Positions 41,091 to 50,157 of a stretch of 64,000 bases of DNA are shown here, in pieces. The stretch comes from an uncultured Eubacteriales bacterium. GTDB lineage: Bacteria; Bacillota; Clostridia; Oscillospirales; Acutalibacteraceae. The notes under the pieces were generated by a model. The model was not told the DNA's origin. It made no database searches and saw only the letters and a list, made by a program, of their open reading frames with translations. Each line of letters begins with the position of its first letter. Position 1 is the stretch's first letter. The position numbers and the translations under genes were made by a program. Location: assembly GCA_951801675.1 (NCBI GenBank), contig CATONX010000001.1, positions 180,475 to 244,474 on the forward strand. The letters are read 5' to 3'.

Positions 41091-43763
41091 TTATAGATCG
41101 CCTTTCTTGTGAGCCAGACGCAGGAAAATTTTGCGGATGAGGTCTGCCGGCACCACCAGGAAAGAGAGCCACAACACCGTTTGAAGCTCCTTTGTGGTAA
41201 GCCCCGCCGTGCGGAAAAGGCTTCCGCCAAAGTAGATGAGCAGCAGCTGCACCGCTACCACCGCCAGCATAATCACGAGGAAGGACTTGTTTCTCGAAAT
41301 GTGGGAAAGCAGGTGAAGCCGGTGGGTCCGGGCGTTGAAGCTATTAAACACCCCGCAGAAAATGAACAGCGCGAAAAACGCCGTCATCAGGTAAATGGAG
41401 TCATCGGAAGGCCGGAAAAGCCCGGCAATGGACGGCAGCTTTAAAAACGCCACACATAAGCATATGGTGAACAGCCCCATGCACACAATCTGGTTGAGCA
41501 TATAGCTGTTGAGCACCGGTTCGTCCCGCCGCTTGGGTGCCTCCTTCATGTATTCCCTGAGCGGTGGTTCCCCCGCGAAGGCAAGCCCCGCCAGCGTATC
41601 CATGATGATGTTGATCCACAGCATCTGGATCACCGTCACCGGCGTGTCGATGCCGATAAACGGCCCGATGATGGACACCCCCACCGCGCACAAGTTCATC
41701 GTCAGCTGGAACACGATGAATTTCCGTATGCTCTTGAAAATGGTCCGGCCGTACAGGATCGCCTTGACGATGGAGGCAAAATTGTTGTCCAGTATGACAA
41801 TGTCGCCCGCTTCCTTGGCCACCTCCGTGCCCGCTCCCATGGCGAACCCCACATCCGCCTTTTTGAGAGCCGGCGCGTCGTTGATGCCATCGCCCGTCAT
41901 CCCGGCCACCAGCCCCATCTCTTGGGACAAGCGCACCAGCCTGCTTTTATCGGTGGGCAGCGCTCTTGCCACCACCCGGATGTTTCTGAGAACTCCTTTG
42001 AGCTGGCTATCGTCCATAGCCGCCATCTCGCTGCTTGTGAGCACTGCCCCCTGGCTGTGAGCGCCAATCAGGCCGCATTCTCTGGCAATGGCTGTGGCCG
42101 TCTCCTTGTTGTCCCCGGTGATCATCACTACCTGGACTCCGGCCCCCTGCACCTCCTTGATCGCACCCTTCGCCTCCGGGCGGATTTCGTCGCGAATGCC
42201 CGCTAGCCCGATCAGACACAGATTTTTAAATTCCCCTTTCTGGGTCACCGGCGTGTCGGACACCGCCAGCGCCAGCACCCGTACCGCGTTCTGAGTCATC
42301 TCGTTCCACTTGTGGCGCACCGGGCTTTTGTCCAAAAGCGGCCGCACCCGCCCCTTCTCGTCGTAATACCGCGTGCAGGCGGACACAATCCGTTCCGGCG
42401 CTCCCTTAATCAGAATCAGATCCTGTTTGCCCTTGATGTGAGCGGCGGAGAACTTGTGAGCACTATCGAAGGGCACCGTCTCCAGCTTCGTGTACCCCTG
42501 TATGTTCTTGGAAAGGGGGAGCGCAAAGTTTAAAAGCGCCCGGTCGGTGGCGTTCCCGCCCAGCGCCTTCCCGTCGGACACCACGCTCCCCGAGTTATAG
42601 ACGCAGTTTAGCTCTAAAAGCTCGTAAAGCCCCTTGCAGCTCTTGATTCCTCCCGCCTTCCTCGGCTCTTTCCCATCTCCGAACACAAATTGGCTCACCG
42701 CCAGCTTTCCCTTGGTCAGCGTTCCCGTCTTGTCGGTAAACAGGATGTTGAGACTTCCGGAGGTCTCGATGCCCACCAGCTTTCGCACCAGTACCTGGTC
42801 TTTGAGCATCCGGCGCATGTTGGAGGACAGCACCACCGTAATCATCATCGGCAGCCCTTCCGGCACCGCCACCACCACCACCGTGATCGCCAGCGTCAGT
42901 GCGTGCAAAAGATGGCTCAGTACCGCAGGCCAGTCGGAAAACAGCATCGCCATCCGGACCATGTCGAAACCGTTATCCATCACAAAGGAGTGAAACAGAT
43001 CCGCAAACGCCACCAGCGCCGCCGCACAGTATCCCAGCCGGCTGATGATCTTCGCAAGCCCCGCCAGCCGTACCTTCAGCGGGCTTTCCCTGGTTTCCTC
43101 CTGCATCTCCCTTGCCATGTCCCCGTAGAAGGTGGCATCGCCCACCCGGCGGATCTGCACCACCCCTTCGCCCGCACACACGATGCTTCCCCGGAACACC
43201 TGGTTGCGGGACATCAGGTCGAAGTCCTCCGGCAGGTCGAACCCGGGCTTTTTGGTGATCTCCTTGCTTTCGCCGTTTAAGGCCGATTGGTCGATATGTA
43301 GCTCCCCGGAGACCACCACACCGTCCGCAGGCACCCGTTCGCCCGCCTGCAAAAGGACCAGGTCGCCCACCACGATTTCCCCCATGGGCACCGATTGAAT
43401 GCCTCCCAGGCGCTTGACCCGGCACTGGATTTTCTGTGCGTCCTCCTGTAGCTTGATAAACGCCGATTCGCTTCCGTATTCCGATAGAGTAGAGACAAAG
43501 GTGGCCAAAAAGATCGCCACCGCAATGCCCGCCGTTTCATACCAGTTGAAATCCCGAAAAAGAAAGATCACATTGATGGCCAGCGCCGCCAGCAAGATTT
43601 TAATGATGGGGTCGCCGAAGCTCGCCAGGAACTGCTTAAAAAACCCGTTTCGTTTCTTCTGCGTCAGCTCGTTGGAACCGTGTGTTTTCCGGGATTTTTC
43701 CACCTCCTGTGGACTAAGCCCCCGTATAGCCACCGGCTTTGCCGGCGTTTTCTTTCCAATCAC
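41091..43763 (-). CDS. P-type (type II) calcium-transporting ATPase
   Basis: About 890 residues. LSPQEVEKSRKTHGSNEL is the cation-ATPase N-terminal domain, ALNGESKEITK the TGES-type actuator loop, FTDKTGTLTKG the phosphorylation site, and MTGDGINDAPALKKADVGFA the hinge. AVPEGLPM in M4 is the Ca2+/PMCA-type PEGLP motif. It exports Ca2+ or a similar cation. The chosen GTG at 43763 has GGAGGAG 10 bases upstream; ATG at 43799 is an alternative without one. The gene stands alone before a terminator. Confidence 0.92.
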   Translation of the reverse strand: MIGKKTPAKPVAIRGLSPQEVEKSRKTHGSNELTQKKRNGFFKQFLASFGDPIIKILLAALAINVIFLFRDFNWYETAGIAVAIFLATFVSTLSEYGSESAFIKLQEDAQKIQCRVKRLGGIQSVPMGEIVVGDLVLLQAGERVPADGVVVSGELHIDQSALNGESKEITKKPGFDLPEDFDLMSRNQVFRGSIVCAGEGVVQIRRVGDATFYGDMAREMQEETRESPLKVRLAGLAKIISRLGYCAAALVAFADLFHSFVMDNGFDMVRMAMLFSDWPAVLSHLLHALTLAITVVVVAVPEGLPMMITVVLSSNMRRMLKDQVLVRKLVGIETSGSLNILFTDKTGTLTKGKLAVSQFVFGDGKEPRKAGGIKSCKGLYELLELNCVYNSGSVVSDGKALGGNATDRALLNFALPLSKNIQGYTKLETVPFDSAHKFSAAHIKGKQDLILIKGAPERIVSACTRYYDEKGRVRPLLDKSPVRHKWNEMTQNAVRVLALAVSDTPVTQKGEFKNLCLIGLAGIRDEIRPEAKGAIKEVQGAGVQVVMITGDNKETATAIARECGLIGAHSQGAVLTSSEMAAMDDSQLKGVLRNIRVVARALPTDKSRLVRLSQEMGLVAGMTGDGINDAPALKKADVGFAMGAGTEVAKEAGDIVILDNNFASIVKAILYGRTIFKSIRKFIVFQLTMNLCAVGVSIIGPFIGIDTPVTVIQMLWINIIMDTLAGLAFAGEPPLREYMKEAPKRRDEPVLNSYMLNQIVCMGLFTICLCVAFLKLPSIAGLFRPSDDSIYLMTAFFALFIFCGVFNSFNARTHRLHLLSHISRNKSFLVIMLAVVAVQLLLIYFGGSLFRTAGLTTKELQTVLWLSFLVVPADLIRKIFLRLAHKKGDL

Positions 43764-43887
43764 GCTCGGATCACTCCTCCAATCCCATGCCGCATCCATC
43801 GTTCGCGGATGCTATATTGTATGGGGGAATGTCCGTTGTTATGACCCGCTGCCCGCTTCGGTTTGCCCCTTCCATAAACGCAGCAAA

Positions 43888-43920
43888 AAGGGCCTGGACG
43901 CCGTTTCCAGACCCTTTTTC
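43888..43920 (-). terminator. Terminator after the small membrane protein gene
   Basis: AAAAAGGG plus CTGGA pairs with TCCAG plus CCCTTTTT, with one mismatch between the two blocks; minus-strand transcripts from 43935 end here. Confidence 0.75.
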
Positions 43921-43934
43921 GTTTGCTTCTTCTT

Positions 43935-44204
43935 TTAGAAGAGCAGCAGCTTCATAATCAGCGCCGTTATCGCCGCGCCGATGAGCGCACAGCAGACCAT
44001 CCGGGAAATCATCACCAGCCGGCCCGCCCGTTTAAGGCTTCCGCCCGGCTGGCCCATGCCGATGAGCAGTTTGGTCGCCCTGCGGCGCAGCTCGGCGTCG
44101 TTTAAATGCAGCATATCCGGCCGCACAAAAAGAATCGCCCGCTCAAAATACTCGTTTTCTGTTTCCGAAACCTCAATAATATGTTTGTTGACCCCGCGAA
44201 TCAT
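43935..44204 (-). CDS. Small membrane protein of unknown function
   Basis: 89 residues. A charged, helical N-terminal part (NKHIIEVSETENEYFERAIL) is followed by DAELRRRATKLL and one C-terminal membrane helix (MVCCALIGAAITALIMKLLL), so it is tail-anchored with the body in the cytoplasm. GAGGTGG precedes the ATG. I do not recognise the family. It lies next to the large TTTCCACA-rich gap. Confidence 0.7.
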   Translation of the reverse strand: MIRGVNKHIIEVSETENEYFERAILFVRPDMLHLNDAELRRRATKLLIGMGQPGGSLKRAGRLVMISRMVCCALIGAAITALIMKLLLF

Positions 44205-44713
44205 GCAAAACCACCTCGTCTTCCTCTTATTTTTCCTGGGGTTTCCACAAATTCCACAGACTTTTCAACAAGTTTCCACAATGTCTGTGAAAAGGAAATC
44301 CATGGGTTTTCCATCTGCTGGTATTTTTGTCTGTATATTCGGTGAATATGCAAGGCGACCCCGGAAAAAAACCTGGCAGGACGGGAAAAAAGCAGTGCAT
44401 ATACACGGGGTATAGGAGGGTTAACATAAAAGTTGTGGAAAACTCCGTGGAAAAGGTGGAAAAGTCGGCGGAAATCAGAATGGGATGGTGGAAAATCCGT
44501 TTGATTTCCTCCACATGACAAAGCGAGGTCAAAATTTATGTAAACTTGTGTCGATACCCGGAGTTAAATGTTGTCTGGTATACTGTCCGTTTCCCTGTGA
44601 AAACCGACCTGTGGAAAACAGGTGAGACATTTGGAAAGGCTGGTGTTGATTTCATCCCGGAACGCACTTGTCCGCCAGGCAAATAAAACCCTGCATCTAA
44701 GGACAATCGGGAT
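44205..44713. other. Gene-free region rich in TTTCCAC/GTGGAAA motifs
   Basis: I find no supported gene in these 509 bases. TTTCCACA or near forms occur on the left side (44247-44280) and GTGGAAAA repeats four times around 44436-44500 and again near 44611, in opposite orientation. TATACT near 44580 may be a -10. Purpose unknown. Confidence 0.5.
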
Positions 44714-44745
44714 AAAAAACAGCCGGCAGCAAAGTTGCTGCCGGC
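44714..44745 (-). terminator. Intrinsic terminator of the HAD gene
   Basis: Minus strand: GCCGGCAGCAA, short loop, TGCTGCCGGC, then TGTTTTTT. Confidence 0.88.
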
Positions 44746-44753
44746 CGAGCCGA

Positions 44754-45395
44754 TCATGTGTTTTGTGCGGTTTCTTTTATTCCAAGCAGAAGCTCCGCCA
44801 GCGCCTTAGGCGTGTCCACCTCGTAGCGCACTTCGAACTCCTCCAGGTTTGCGCCTGCGTCTAAGCCCCATCGGACGAACACAATGTCCGCCCCGCACCG
44901 GTTGCAGGCCTTCACGTCCCGGACTTCGTCCCCGATGTACAACAGGTCGGATACCGCAGCCCCGTGCTCCTTTGCAAATTCCTTGATGGTCTTGTGCTTG
45001 CCGAACAGCCCGTTGGAAGAAACGATCTCCAGCTCAAAGGGAAGGGAATACCGCTCAAAAAAGGCGCGGATGTTCTCCACCGCGTTGGAGGATAGCACCG
45101 CGATCCGATACCCCTTTTTGCGGCAGGCGAGGAGCAGCTCCAGCATCCCGTCAAACAAGTGGATTTTCTCCAGGTTCTCGCCGTAGAGTGCCACAAACTC
45201 CGGCCGAATTTTCATCATAAAGGAAAGCATCCGCATCTTCTGGGTCACCGGCAGGTCGTCCCGGTCCCGAAAGTGCTCCGGTTCCACCTTGGTGATACCG
45301 TGACGGTCGAGCAGGGTGTGAGTAATCTCGAGCACCATTCCATAGGAATCGGCCAGCGTCCCGTCAAAATCGAATAACAGATAGGAATAGTTCAT
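44754..45395 (-). CDS. HAD-superfamily phosphatase (Gph-like)
   Basis: 213 residues. LLFDFDGTLADS carries the nucleophile and acid-base Asp, VLSSNA is motif II, KHKTIKEF has the motif III lysine and YIGDEVRD is motif IV. The cap domain follows the first motif, as in phosphoglycolate phosphatases. Substrate cannot be predicted. AAAGGAG precedes the ATG at 45395. It follows the DUF6062 gene by 23 bases, so the two form an operon. Confidence 0.9.
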   Translation of the reverse strand: MNYSYLLFDFDGTLADSYGMVLEITHTLLDRHGITKVEPEHFRDRDDLPVTQKMRMLSFMMKIRPEFVALYGENLEKIHLFDGMLELLLACRKKGYRIAVLSSNAVENIRAFFERYSLPFELEIVSSNGLFGKHKTIKEFAKEHGAAVSDLLYIGDEVRDVKACNRCGADIVFVRWGLDAGANLEEFEVRYEVDTPKALAELLLGIKETAQNT

Positions 45396-45418
45396 ATTTG
45401 CTCCTTTGTTTTCCGCCG

Positions 45419-46090
45419 TCAGCGGGATTCTTTGACCGACCGGGCCACCAGGTACTGTATGGTTCTCTCCACCGCGTCCCGGGAATTGCCCCAGTCCTCG
45501 TTGTTGCCCGCGTTGCGATAGTCGTACATTTTGCAATAGTGAGAAACGTCCTCCTTGAGCGCCTCCAGGTATCGCCCGGAAACTCGTCCTGCCGCTTCGC
45601 AGAAGGCCGCCCGGTCCCGCTTTTTGAGTTTTCCCGCCGCTTTGAGAAGCCGCTCGTAGTGGGGAAGGCACAAAAAAGGCTGTTCGTCAAACAAGGTGCG
45701 AAATTCCGCTTCCTGCACCCAAAGCCGGCATACCGTGTCCAGCATCCGCTCCATGCCCCACTCGATTTTATCGCACACAAAGCAGCCCGCTTCCTCGGTG
45801 AGAAAGGCGTGCCTCTTTTTGTCAAATACCTGCTCCTTAATTTCGATCAGCCGGCTTTCCAGCAGCAGCGCCAAAGACAGCCGGTTCTTTTGCCCGAGCA
45901 TTTTGCGAAAATGGACCTCGCAAAAGCCACGCCGGTTGGTTTCCACACGCACGTCCGGCTCCATCATGGCCGCGCCCATAATATATTCCACCATCCGCGT
46001 CTCCACCGTGTCCCGCATCCGGCAGATGGGACAGCCGTCCTTAGGCTCGAACACCTCGCTGACGGGAATGGTGCAAATGTCCTCTCTCAT
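45419..46090 (-). CDS. DUF6062 family cysteine-rich protein
   Basis: 223 residues. Cys/His pairs recur: GCPICRM, GFCEVHFRKM, GCFVCDKIEW and FLCLPHYERL, which suggests metal (probably Zn) sites in a helical protein. This architecture matches DUF6062, common in Clostridia and of unknown function. ATG at 46090 is chosen (AGGA upstream, start of the conserved part REDICTIPVSEVFE); an ATG 13 codons upstream lacks a site. Confidence 0.75.
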   Translation of the reverse strand: MREDICTIPVSEVFEPKDGCPICRMRDTVETRMVEYIMGAAMMEPDVRVETNRRGFCEVHFRKMLGQKNRLSLALLLESRLIEIKEQVFDKKRHAFLTEEAGCFVCDKIEWGMERMLDTVCRLWVQEAEFRTLFDEQPFLCLPHYERLLKAAGKLKKRDRAAFCEAAGRVSGRYLEALKEDVSHYCKMYDYRNAGNNEDWGNSRDAVERTIQYLVARSVKESR

Positions 46091-46133
46091 GGATGTATCA
46101 CGTCCTATGGATAAATTTGTTTCCTGCATAACA

Positions 46134-46162
46134 TTACAATTATACCACAAAGCTGCTATAAT
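46134..46162 (+). promoter_or_regulatory. Promoter of the OGG glycosylase gene
   Basis: -35 TTACAA (46134-46139), 17-base spacer, -10 TATAAT (46157-46162). A minus-strand TATAAT (46144-46139) in the same gap probably serves the divergent DUF6062 operon. Confidence 0.7.
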
Positions 46163-46200
46163 AACGGTTACAAACCTGTGAATGAAAGTAGGAAAATACC

Positions 46201-47046
46201 ATGCCCATTCCCGCAGCTCAACTGGACGGTACCATTGTCTTAAAGGCGCCTGACTTGGACCTTAGGGCAACGCTCCTGTGTGGCCAGTGTTTTCGCTGGG
46301 AGGAGCAGGGGACCGGCTTTTTCGGTGTGGTGTCCGACCGGGCGGCGTTCGTCTCCTGCCGGGACGGAAACCTGTTCATCGACCCGGCCACCCCGCCAAA
46401 AGAGGGCGAGGCCGCCTTCTGGCGGGATTATTTCGACCTGGATCGAGACTATGAAGCCCTGCGCCGGCAGATGGCCTCCCATCCGGTTTTGCAGCAGGCC
46501 TGTGCCTTCGCTCCCGGCATCCGCATTCTCCGCCAACCCTTCTTCGAAACCCTCTGCTCCTTTATTCTATCTGCCAACAACAACATTCCCCGCATTAAGG
46601 GCATCATCGAGCGCCTGTGCGCCTGCTTCGGCCCCGCGTTGGAGGACGGGCATTTCGGCTTTCCCGCCCCGAACGCCCTCGTCGCTTTGGAGAAGGAGGA
46701 CCTAGCCCCCCTTCGCTGTGGCTACCGAGCTTCCTACCTGTTGGATGCCGCCAGACGCATGGCGGCCGGAGAGCTTGACGAAAAGGAGCTCAAAGCCTGT
46801 CCCATGCCCGAAGCCAGGGCCGCCCTGCAAACCGTCCTGGGGGTAGGACCCAAGGTGGCCGAATGCGTGCTCCTCTACGGCCTGGGACGGATGGAAGCAT
46901 TCCCCGTGGACGTTTGGATGCGCCGGGCCCTTCTTGAGTATTTTCCCCAGGGCTTCCCAGAGGAATACCGTTCGTGCGCGGGAATTGCCCAGCAGGTCCT
47001 TTTTCACTGGGTGCGTCAGAACGGGAAAAGCGGGGGAAAAGCATAA
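46201..47046 (+). CDS. 8-oxoguanine DNA glycosylase (OGG1-type)
   Basis: 281 residues. The N-terminal beta domain (LLCGQCFRWEEQGTGFFGVV) is followed by the helix-hairpin-helix region TVLGVGPKVAECVLLYGL with catalytic K218 and the assisting D237 in FPVDVW. LSANNNIPRIKGIIERL is the OGG family block. The enzyme removes 8-oxoguanine and cuts the strand by beta-elimination. ATG at 46201 begins the conserved part; a clear Shine-Dalgarno is weak (GTAGG). Confidence 0.9.
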   Translation: MPIPAAQLDGTIVLKAPDLDLRATLLCGQCFRWEEQGTGFFGVVSDRAAFVSCRDGNLFIDPATPPKEGEAAFWRDYFDLDRDYEALRRQMASHPVLQQACAFAPGIRILRQPFFETLCSFILSANNNIPRIKGIIERLCACFGPALEDGHFGFPAPNALVALEKEDLAPLRCGYRASYLLDAARRMAAGELDEKELKACPMPEARAALQTVLGVGPKVAECVLLYGLGRMEAFPVDVWMRRALLEYFPQGFPEEYRSCAGIAQQVLFHWVRQNGKSGGKA

Positions 47047-47172
47047 TTTCACGCAAAAAATCCCTTTCTTTTTTGTCTTTCTTGGAGTATAATGAAGGGT
47101 ACATAAGGCGGACGGCTCCGCCGAAGGCCGGCGGCAATCCGCTGCCAGAAAAGAAATAGGAGTGATGGATGA

Positions 47173-48108
47173 ATGCCTCTCGTAAACACCAGAGAAATGT
47201 TCCAGAAAGCGTACGATGGCGGTTATGCAATCGGTGCGTTTAACGTCAATAACATGGAGATCATTCAGGGAATCACCGAGGCTGCCAAGGAATTGAACGC
47301 CCCGCTGATCCTGCAGGTTTCCGCCGGCGCCCGCAAATATGCGAGCCATACCTATCTGATCAAGCTGGTGGAGGCCGCCTTGATCGAGACCGACCTGCCC
47401 ATCGCTCTGCATCTGGACCATGGCGACAGCTTTGAGCTGTGCAAAAGCTGCATCGACGGCGGTTTTTCCTCCGTCATGATCGACGGCTCTCATTACGATT
47501 ACGAAGAGAACGTAGCCCTGACCCGCAAGGTGGTGGAGTACGCCCATGAGCGTAACGTTACCGTAGAGGGCGAGCTCGGCCGTCTGGCCGGCATTGAGGA
47601 CGCGGTGAATGTTTCCGCCGAGGACGCTTCTTATACCAATCCCGCCCAGGTGCAGGATTTTGTCGAGCGCACCGGCGTTGACTCGCTGGCCATCGCCATC
47701 GGCACCAGCCATGGCGCGTATAAGTTTAAGCCCGGCCAGAAGCCTCAGCTGCGTTTTGACATTCTTGAAGAAGTCTCCAAGCGCCTGCCCGGCTTCCCCA
47801 TCGTGCTGCACGGCGCCAGCTCCGTCATTCCGGAGTTTGTCGAGAAGATCAATAAGTTCGGCGGCGCCATGCCCGACGCCATTGGCATCCCCGAGGAAAT
47901 GCTCCGCGAGGCCGCCAAGATGGCCGTGTGCAAGATCAACATTGACTCCGACCTGCGTCTGGCGATGACCGCCTCCATCCGCGAGCATTTTGCCGAGCAT
48001 CCGGATCATTTTGACCCGCGGCAGTACTTAAAGCCCGCCCGTGCCGCCATCAAGGATATGGTCGCTCATAAGATCAACACCGTTCTCGGCTGCGCCGGCA
48101 AAGCATAA
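47173..48108 (+). CDS. fba: Class II fructose-bisphosphate aldolase
   Basis: 311 residues. PLVNTREMFQKAYDGGYAIG at the start, ALHLDHGDS with the Zn histidine and catalytic Asp, GTSHGAYKF and LHGASS with the other Zn histidines. It cleaves fructose 1,6-bisphosphate in glycolysis and takes the product of the PPi-PFK at 31923. AGGAG lies 11 bases before the ATG. A TATAAT at 47088-47093 is the likely -10, with a weak -35 (TTTCTT). Confidence 0.95.
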   Translation: MPLVNTREMFQKAYDGGYAIGAFNVNNMEIIQGITEAAKELNAPLILQVSAGARKYASHTYLIKLVEAALIETDLPIALHLDHGDSFELCKSCIDGGFSSVMIDGSHYDYEENVALTRKVVEYAHERNVTVEGELGRLAGIEDAVNVSAEDASYTNPAQVQDFVERTGVDSLAIAIGTSHGAYKFKPGQKPQLRFDILEEVSKRLPGFPIVLHGASSVIPEFVEKINKFGGAMPDAIGIPEEMLREAAKMAVCKINIDSDLRLAMTASIREHFAEHPDHFDPRQYLKPARAAIKDMVAHKINTVLGCAGKA

Positions 48109-48128
48109 GACAAAAGTGAAATAATAGG

Positions 48129-48163
48129 AAGGCCCGGAAAACGATTGTTTTCCGGGCCTTTTG
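48129..48163 (+). terminator. Intrinsic terminator of fba
   Basis: GGCCCGGAAAAC, loop GATT, exact complement, TTTT. Confidence 0.92.
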
Positions 48164-48195
48164 TATTTGTCCAGCTTTTCGCAGCATGAAAGTGC

Positions 48196-48918
48196 CTACC
48201 GCTTCAGGCTTCTGATATATGCCTTAGCCTCCTGAGAAACCCGGTAGGATTCGGTGATCTTCTGAAGCGCCTTGTTGAAAGTCCAGTCGTCCAGAGGACA
48301 GTCCTGCAAAAAGGGCCCGGTCTCCTCCGGGAACTTTATATAGCACACGCTAATAAGCCATGCGTTTGCCATGCGCACATAATAGTGTTCGCTTTTTATC
48401 TTTCCGCTCGCCTTTAAAATCCGCGTTACCGTGTCTTGGGCTAGGCACTGGCTTAAAAGCAGCACCAGCCCCATCCGGACGGCCCAGGGATTTTCCGAGG
48501 ACAAAAGCTCACCGAAAAACGGCCCCCATTCCTCCCGGTGCTTTGCTACGGTTTTGAGCCCCATGCAGGTGCTGTCGCAGACCGCCCAGTTGTCGATCCT
48601 GGGAACAAAGGCGCGAACCTGCTCCATCACCATTTCGGTCGGTTCCTTTAAGAATCCCAGCACCAGCCCGTAGAGAAGGATTTCTTCGTAATACCGCGGG
48701 CTTTGCGCCGCCGAAAGATACCCGTTCCAGTCTCCCTTGGCGATCTGCTTTGCCAAGACTTTTAGCGCCGGGGACCGTACCCCCAGCATAGGCGCCGCCG
48801 TGTCGGGAACGATGCGGGCATTAAATGCCCGGTATCCTTCTTCCGCCATGGCCTCCAGCTGAGTCACCAGCTCATCGTAATCCGCCTGCGTGAAAGGAAC
48901 TCTCGTAAACTCCGCCAT
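48196..48918 (-). CDS. DNA alkylation repair protein (AlkD-like)
   Basis: 240 residues of HEAT-like helical repeats. PRIDNWAVCDSTC and HYYVRMANAWLISVCY carry the aromatic and acidic residues that AlkD-type glycosylases use to excise N3- and N7-alkylated purines. The ATG is 3 bases after the paaK stop, so alkD is the last gene of the ior operon, an odd partner for aromatic metabolism. Confidence 0.88.
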   Translation of the reverse strand: MAEFTRVPFTQADYDELVTQLEAMAEEGYRAFNARIVPDTAAPMLGVRSPALKVLAKQIAKGDWNGYLSAAQSPRYYEEILLYGLVLGFLKEPTEMVMEQVRAFVPRIDNWAVCDSTCMGLKTVAKHREEWGPFFGELLSSENPWAVRMGLVLLLSQCLAQDTVTRILKASGKIKSEHYYVRMANAWLISVCYIKFPEETGPFLQDCPLDDWTFNKALQKITESYRVSQEAKAYIRSLKR

Positions 48919-48921
48919 CGC

Positions 48922-50157
48922 TTAATACCGGTTATCAAAAATACGGGTGGACTTTTTCTCGCTGCGTGGCAGCTCCCCGATGGATACCGCTCTGGGCACA
49001 ATGGTAATGCCGATCTTCGTCTTAAAATGCTGGCGCACGTTGGTTTCCAGCGGCTCCCGGTCGCCCGCCACCTCGGTTTCGAAGAACAGGGTCATAATAT
49101 CCTTGCCGTTTAAATGGTCGATCATCACCTGGTATTCGCTGCTGGCACCCTCGATGTCCCTCAAAAGCTCGTCGATCTGGCCGGGGAAGATGTTGACCCC
49201 CTTGACCTTCACCATGTCGTCGGTGCGGCCGATGAGGGTGTCGATGCGCGGATAGGCCCGTCCGCAAGCGCATTCGCCCGGCAAGAACCGGGTCAGGTCG
49301 TGGGTGCGGTAGCGGATGAGAGGCGCTCCTTCCTTGCGCAAGGTGGTGATGACCAGCTCGCCGATTTCCCCGTCCTTCACCTGCTCCAGGGTGTGTGGGT
49401 TGATGATCTCACAGTAGACGTAGTCGTCCCAGTAATGCATGCCGCATTCCTCGTCGCAGCTCATGGCAATGCCCGGCCCGTAGATCTCCGTGAGCCCATA
49501 AATATCGTAAAGCTGCACACCCAGCTCATTTGCGATGCGCTTGCGCATTTTTTCGCCCCACCGCTCCGAACCGATGATGCCCTTTTTCAGATGAATCTGG
49601 TCCCTGACGCCTCGCCGCGTAATCTCCTCCGCCAGCAGCAGCGCATAGGAGGAGGTGGCTCCCAGCACGGTGGATTTTAAGTCGATCATCATCTGAATCT
49701 GCTTGTCGGTGTTGCCCGGTCCCATGGGGATGGCCATGGCGCCTAGCCGCTCAACCCCTGCCTGGAACCCGATACCCGCCGTCCACAAGCCATAGCCGGG
49801 GGTAATCTGCACCCGGTCGCGGTTGGTAAGCCCCGCCGTGCGGTAGCACCGCTCGAACATAACCGCCCAGTCCTCCACGTCCTGCTTGGTATAGGGGATG
49901 ATGATGGGGGTGCCCGTGGTCCCGGAGGAGGAGTGAATGCGTACGATTTCTTCGTCCGGCACCGCCTGCAAGCCCAGCGGATACGCTTCGCGCAGCTCGT
50001 CCTTGTTGGTAAAGGGGAGCTTCTCGAAATCCTCCTGGCTTTGGATGGACGTTACGTCAAATTCCTGAAACTTTTTCTGGTAGAACCCGCCGTCCATGGC
50101 GGCAAGACGGGTCAATTGCTTTTTAATGAGATCAAATTGTTCCTGCTTCATGTTCAT
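48922..50157 (-). CDS. paaK: Phenylacetate-CoA ligase family enzyme
   Basis: 411 residues. HSSSGTTGTPIIIP is the P-loop of adenylate-forming enzymes, IYGLTEIYGPG the A5 motif, LIRYRTHD the A7-A8 region and GRTDDMVKVKGVNIFP the hinge and PaaK signature. It activates phenylacetate or a related aryl acid (indoleacetate fits the context) to its CoA thioester with ATP. The ATG overlaps the iorB stop (ATGA), so it is coupled to the oxidoreductase. Confidence 0.93.
   Translation of the reverse strand: MNMKQEQFDLIKKQLTRLAAMDGGFYQKKFQEFDVTSIQSQEDFEKLPFTNKDELREAYPLGLQAVPDEEIVRIHSSSGTTGTPIIIPYTKQDVEDWAVMFERCYRTAGLTNRDRVQITPGYGLWTAGIGFQAGVERLGAMAIPMGPGNTDKQIQMMIDLKSTVLGATSSYALLLAEEITRRGVRDQIHLKKGIIGSERWGEKMRKRIANELGVQLYDIYGLTEIYGPGIAMSCDEECGMHYWDDYVYCEIINPHTLEQVKDGEIGELVITTLRKEGAPLIRYRTHDLTRFLPGECACGRAYPRIDTLIGRTDDMVKVKGVNIFPGQIDELLRDIEGASSEYQVMIDHLNGKDIMTLFFETEVAGDREPLETNVRQHFKTKIGITIVPRAVSIGELPRSEKKSTRIFDNRY

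Noticed and set aside
44227..44532. Coding frames on both strands of the TTTCCACA-rich gap
   Set aside because: They consist of repeats of FSTFST-like codons caused by the motif cluster, without ribosome binding sites or family similarity.
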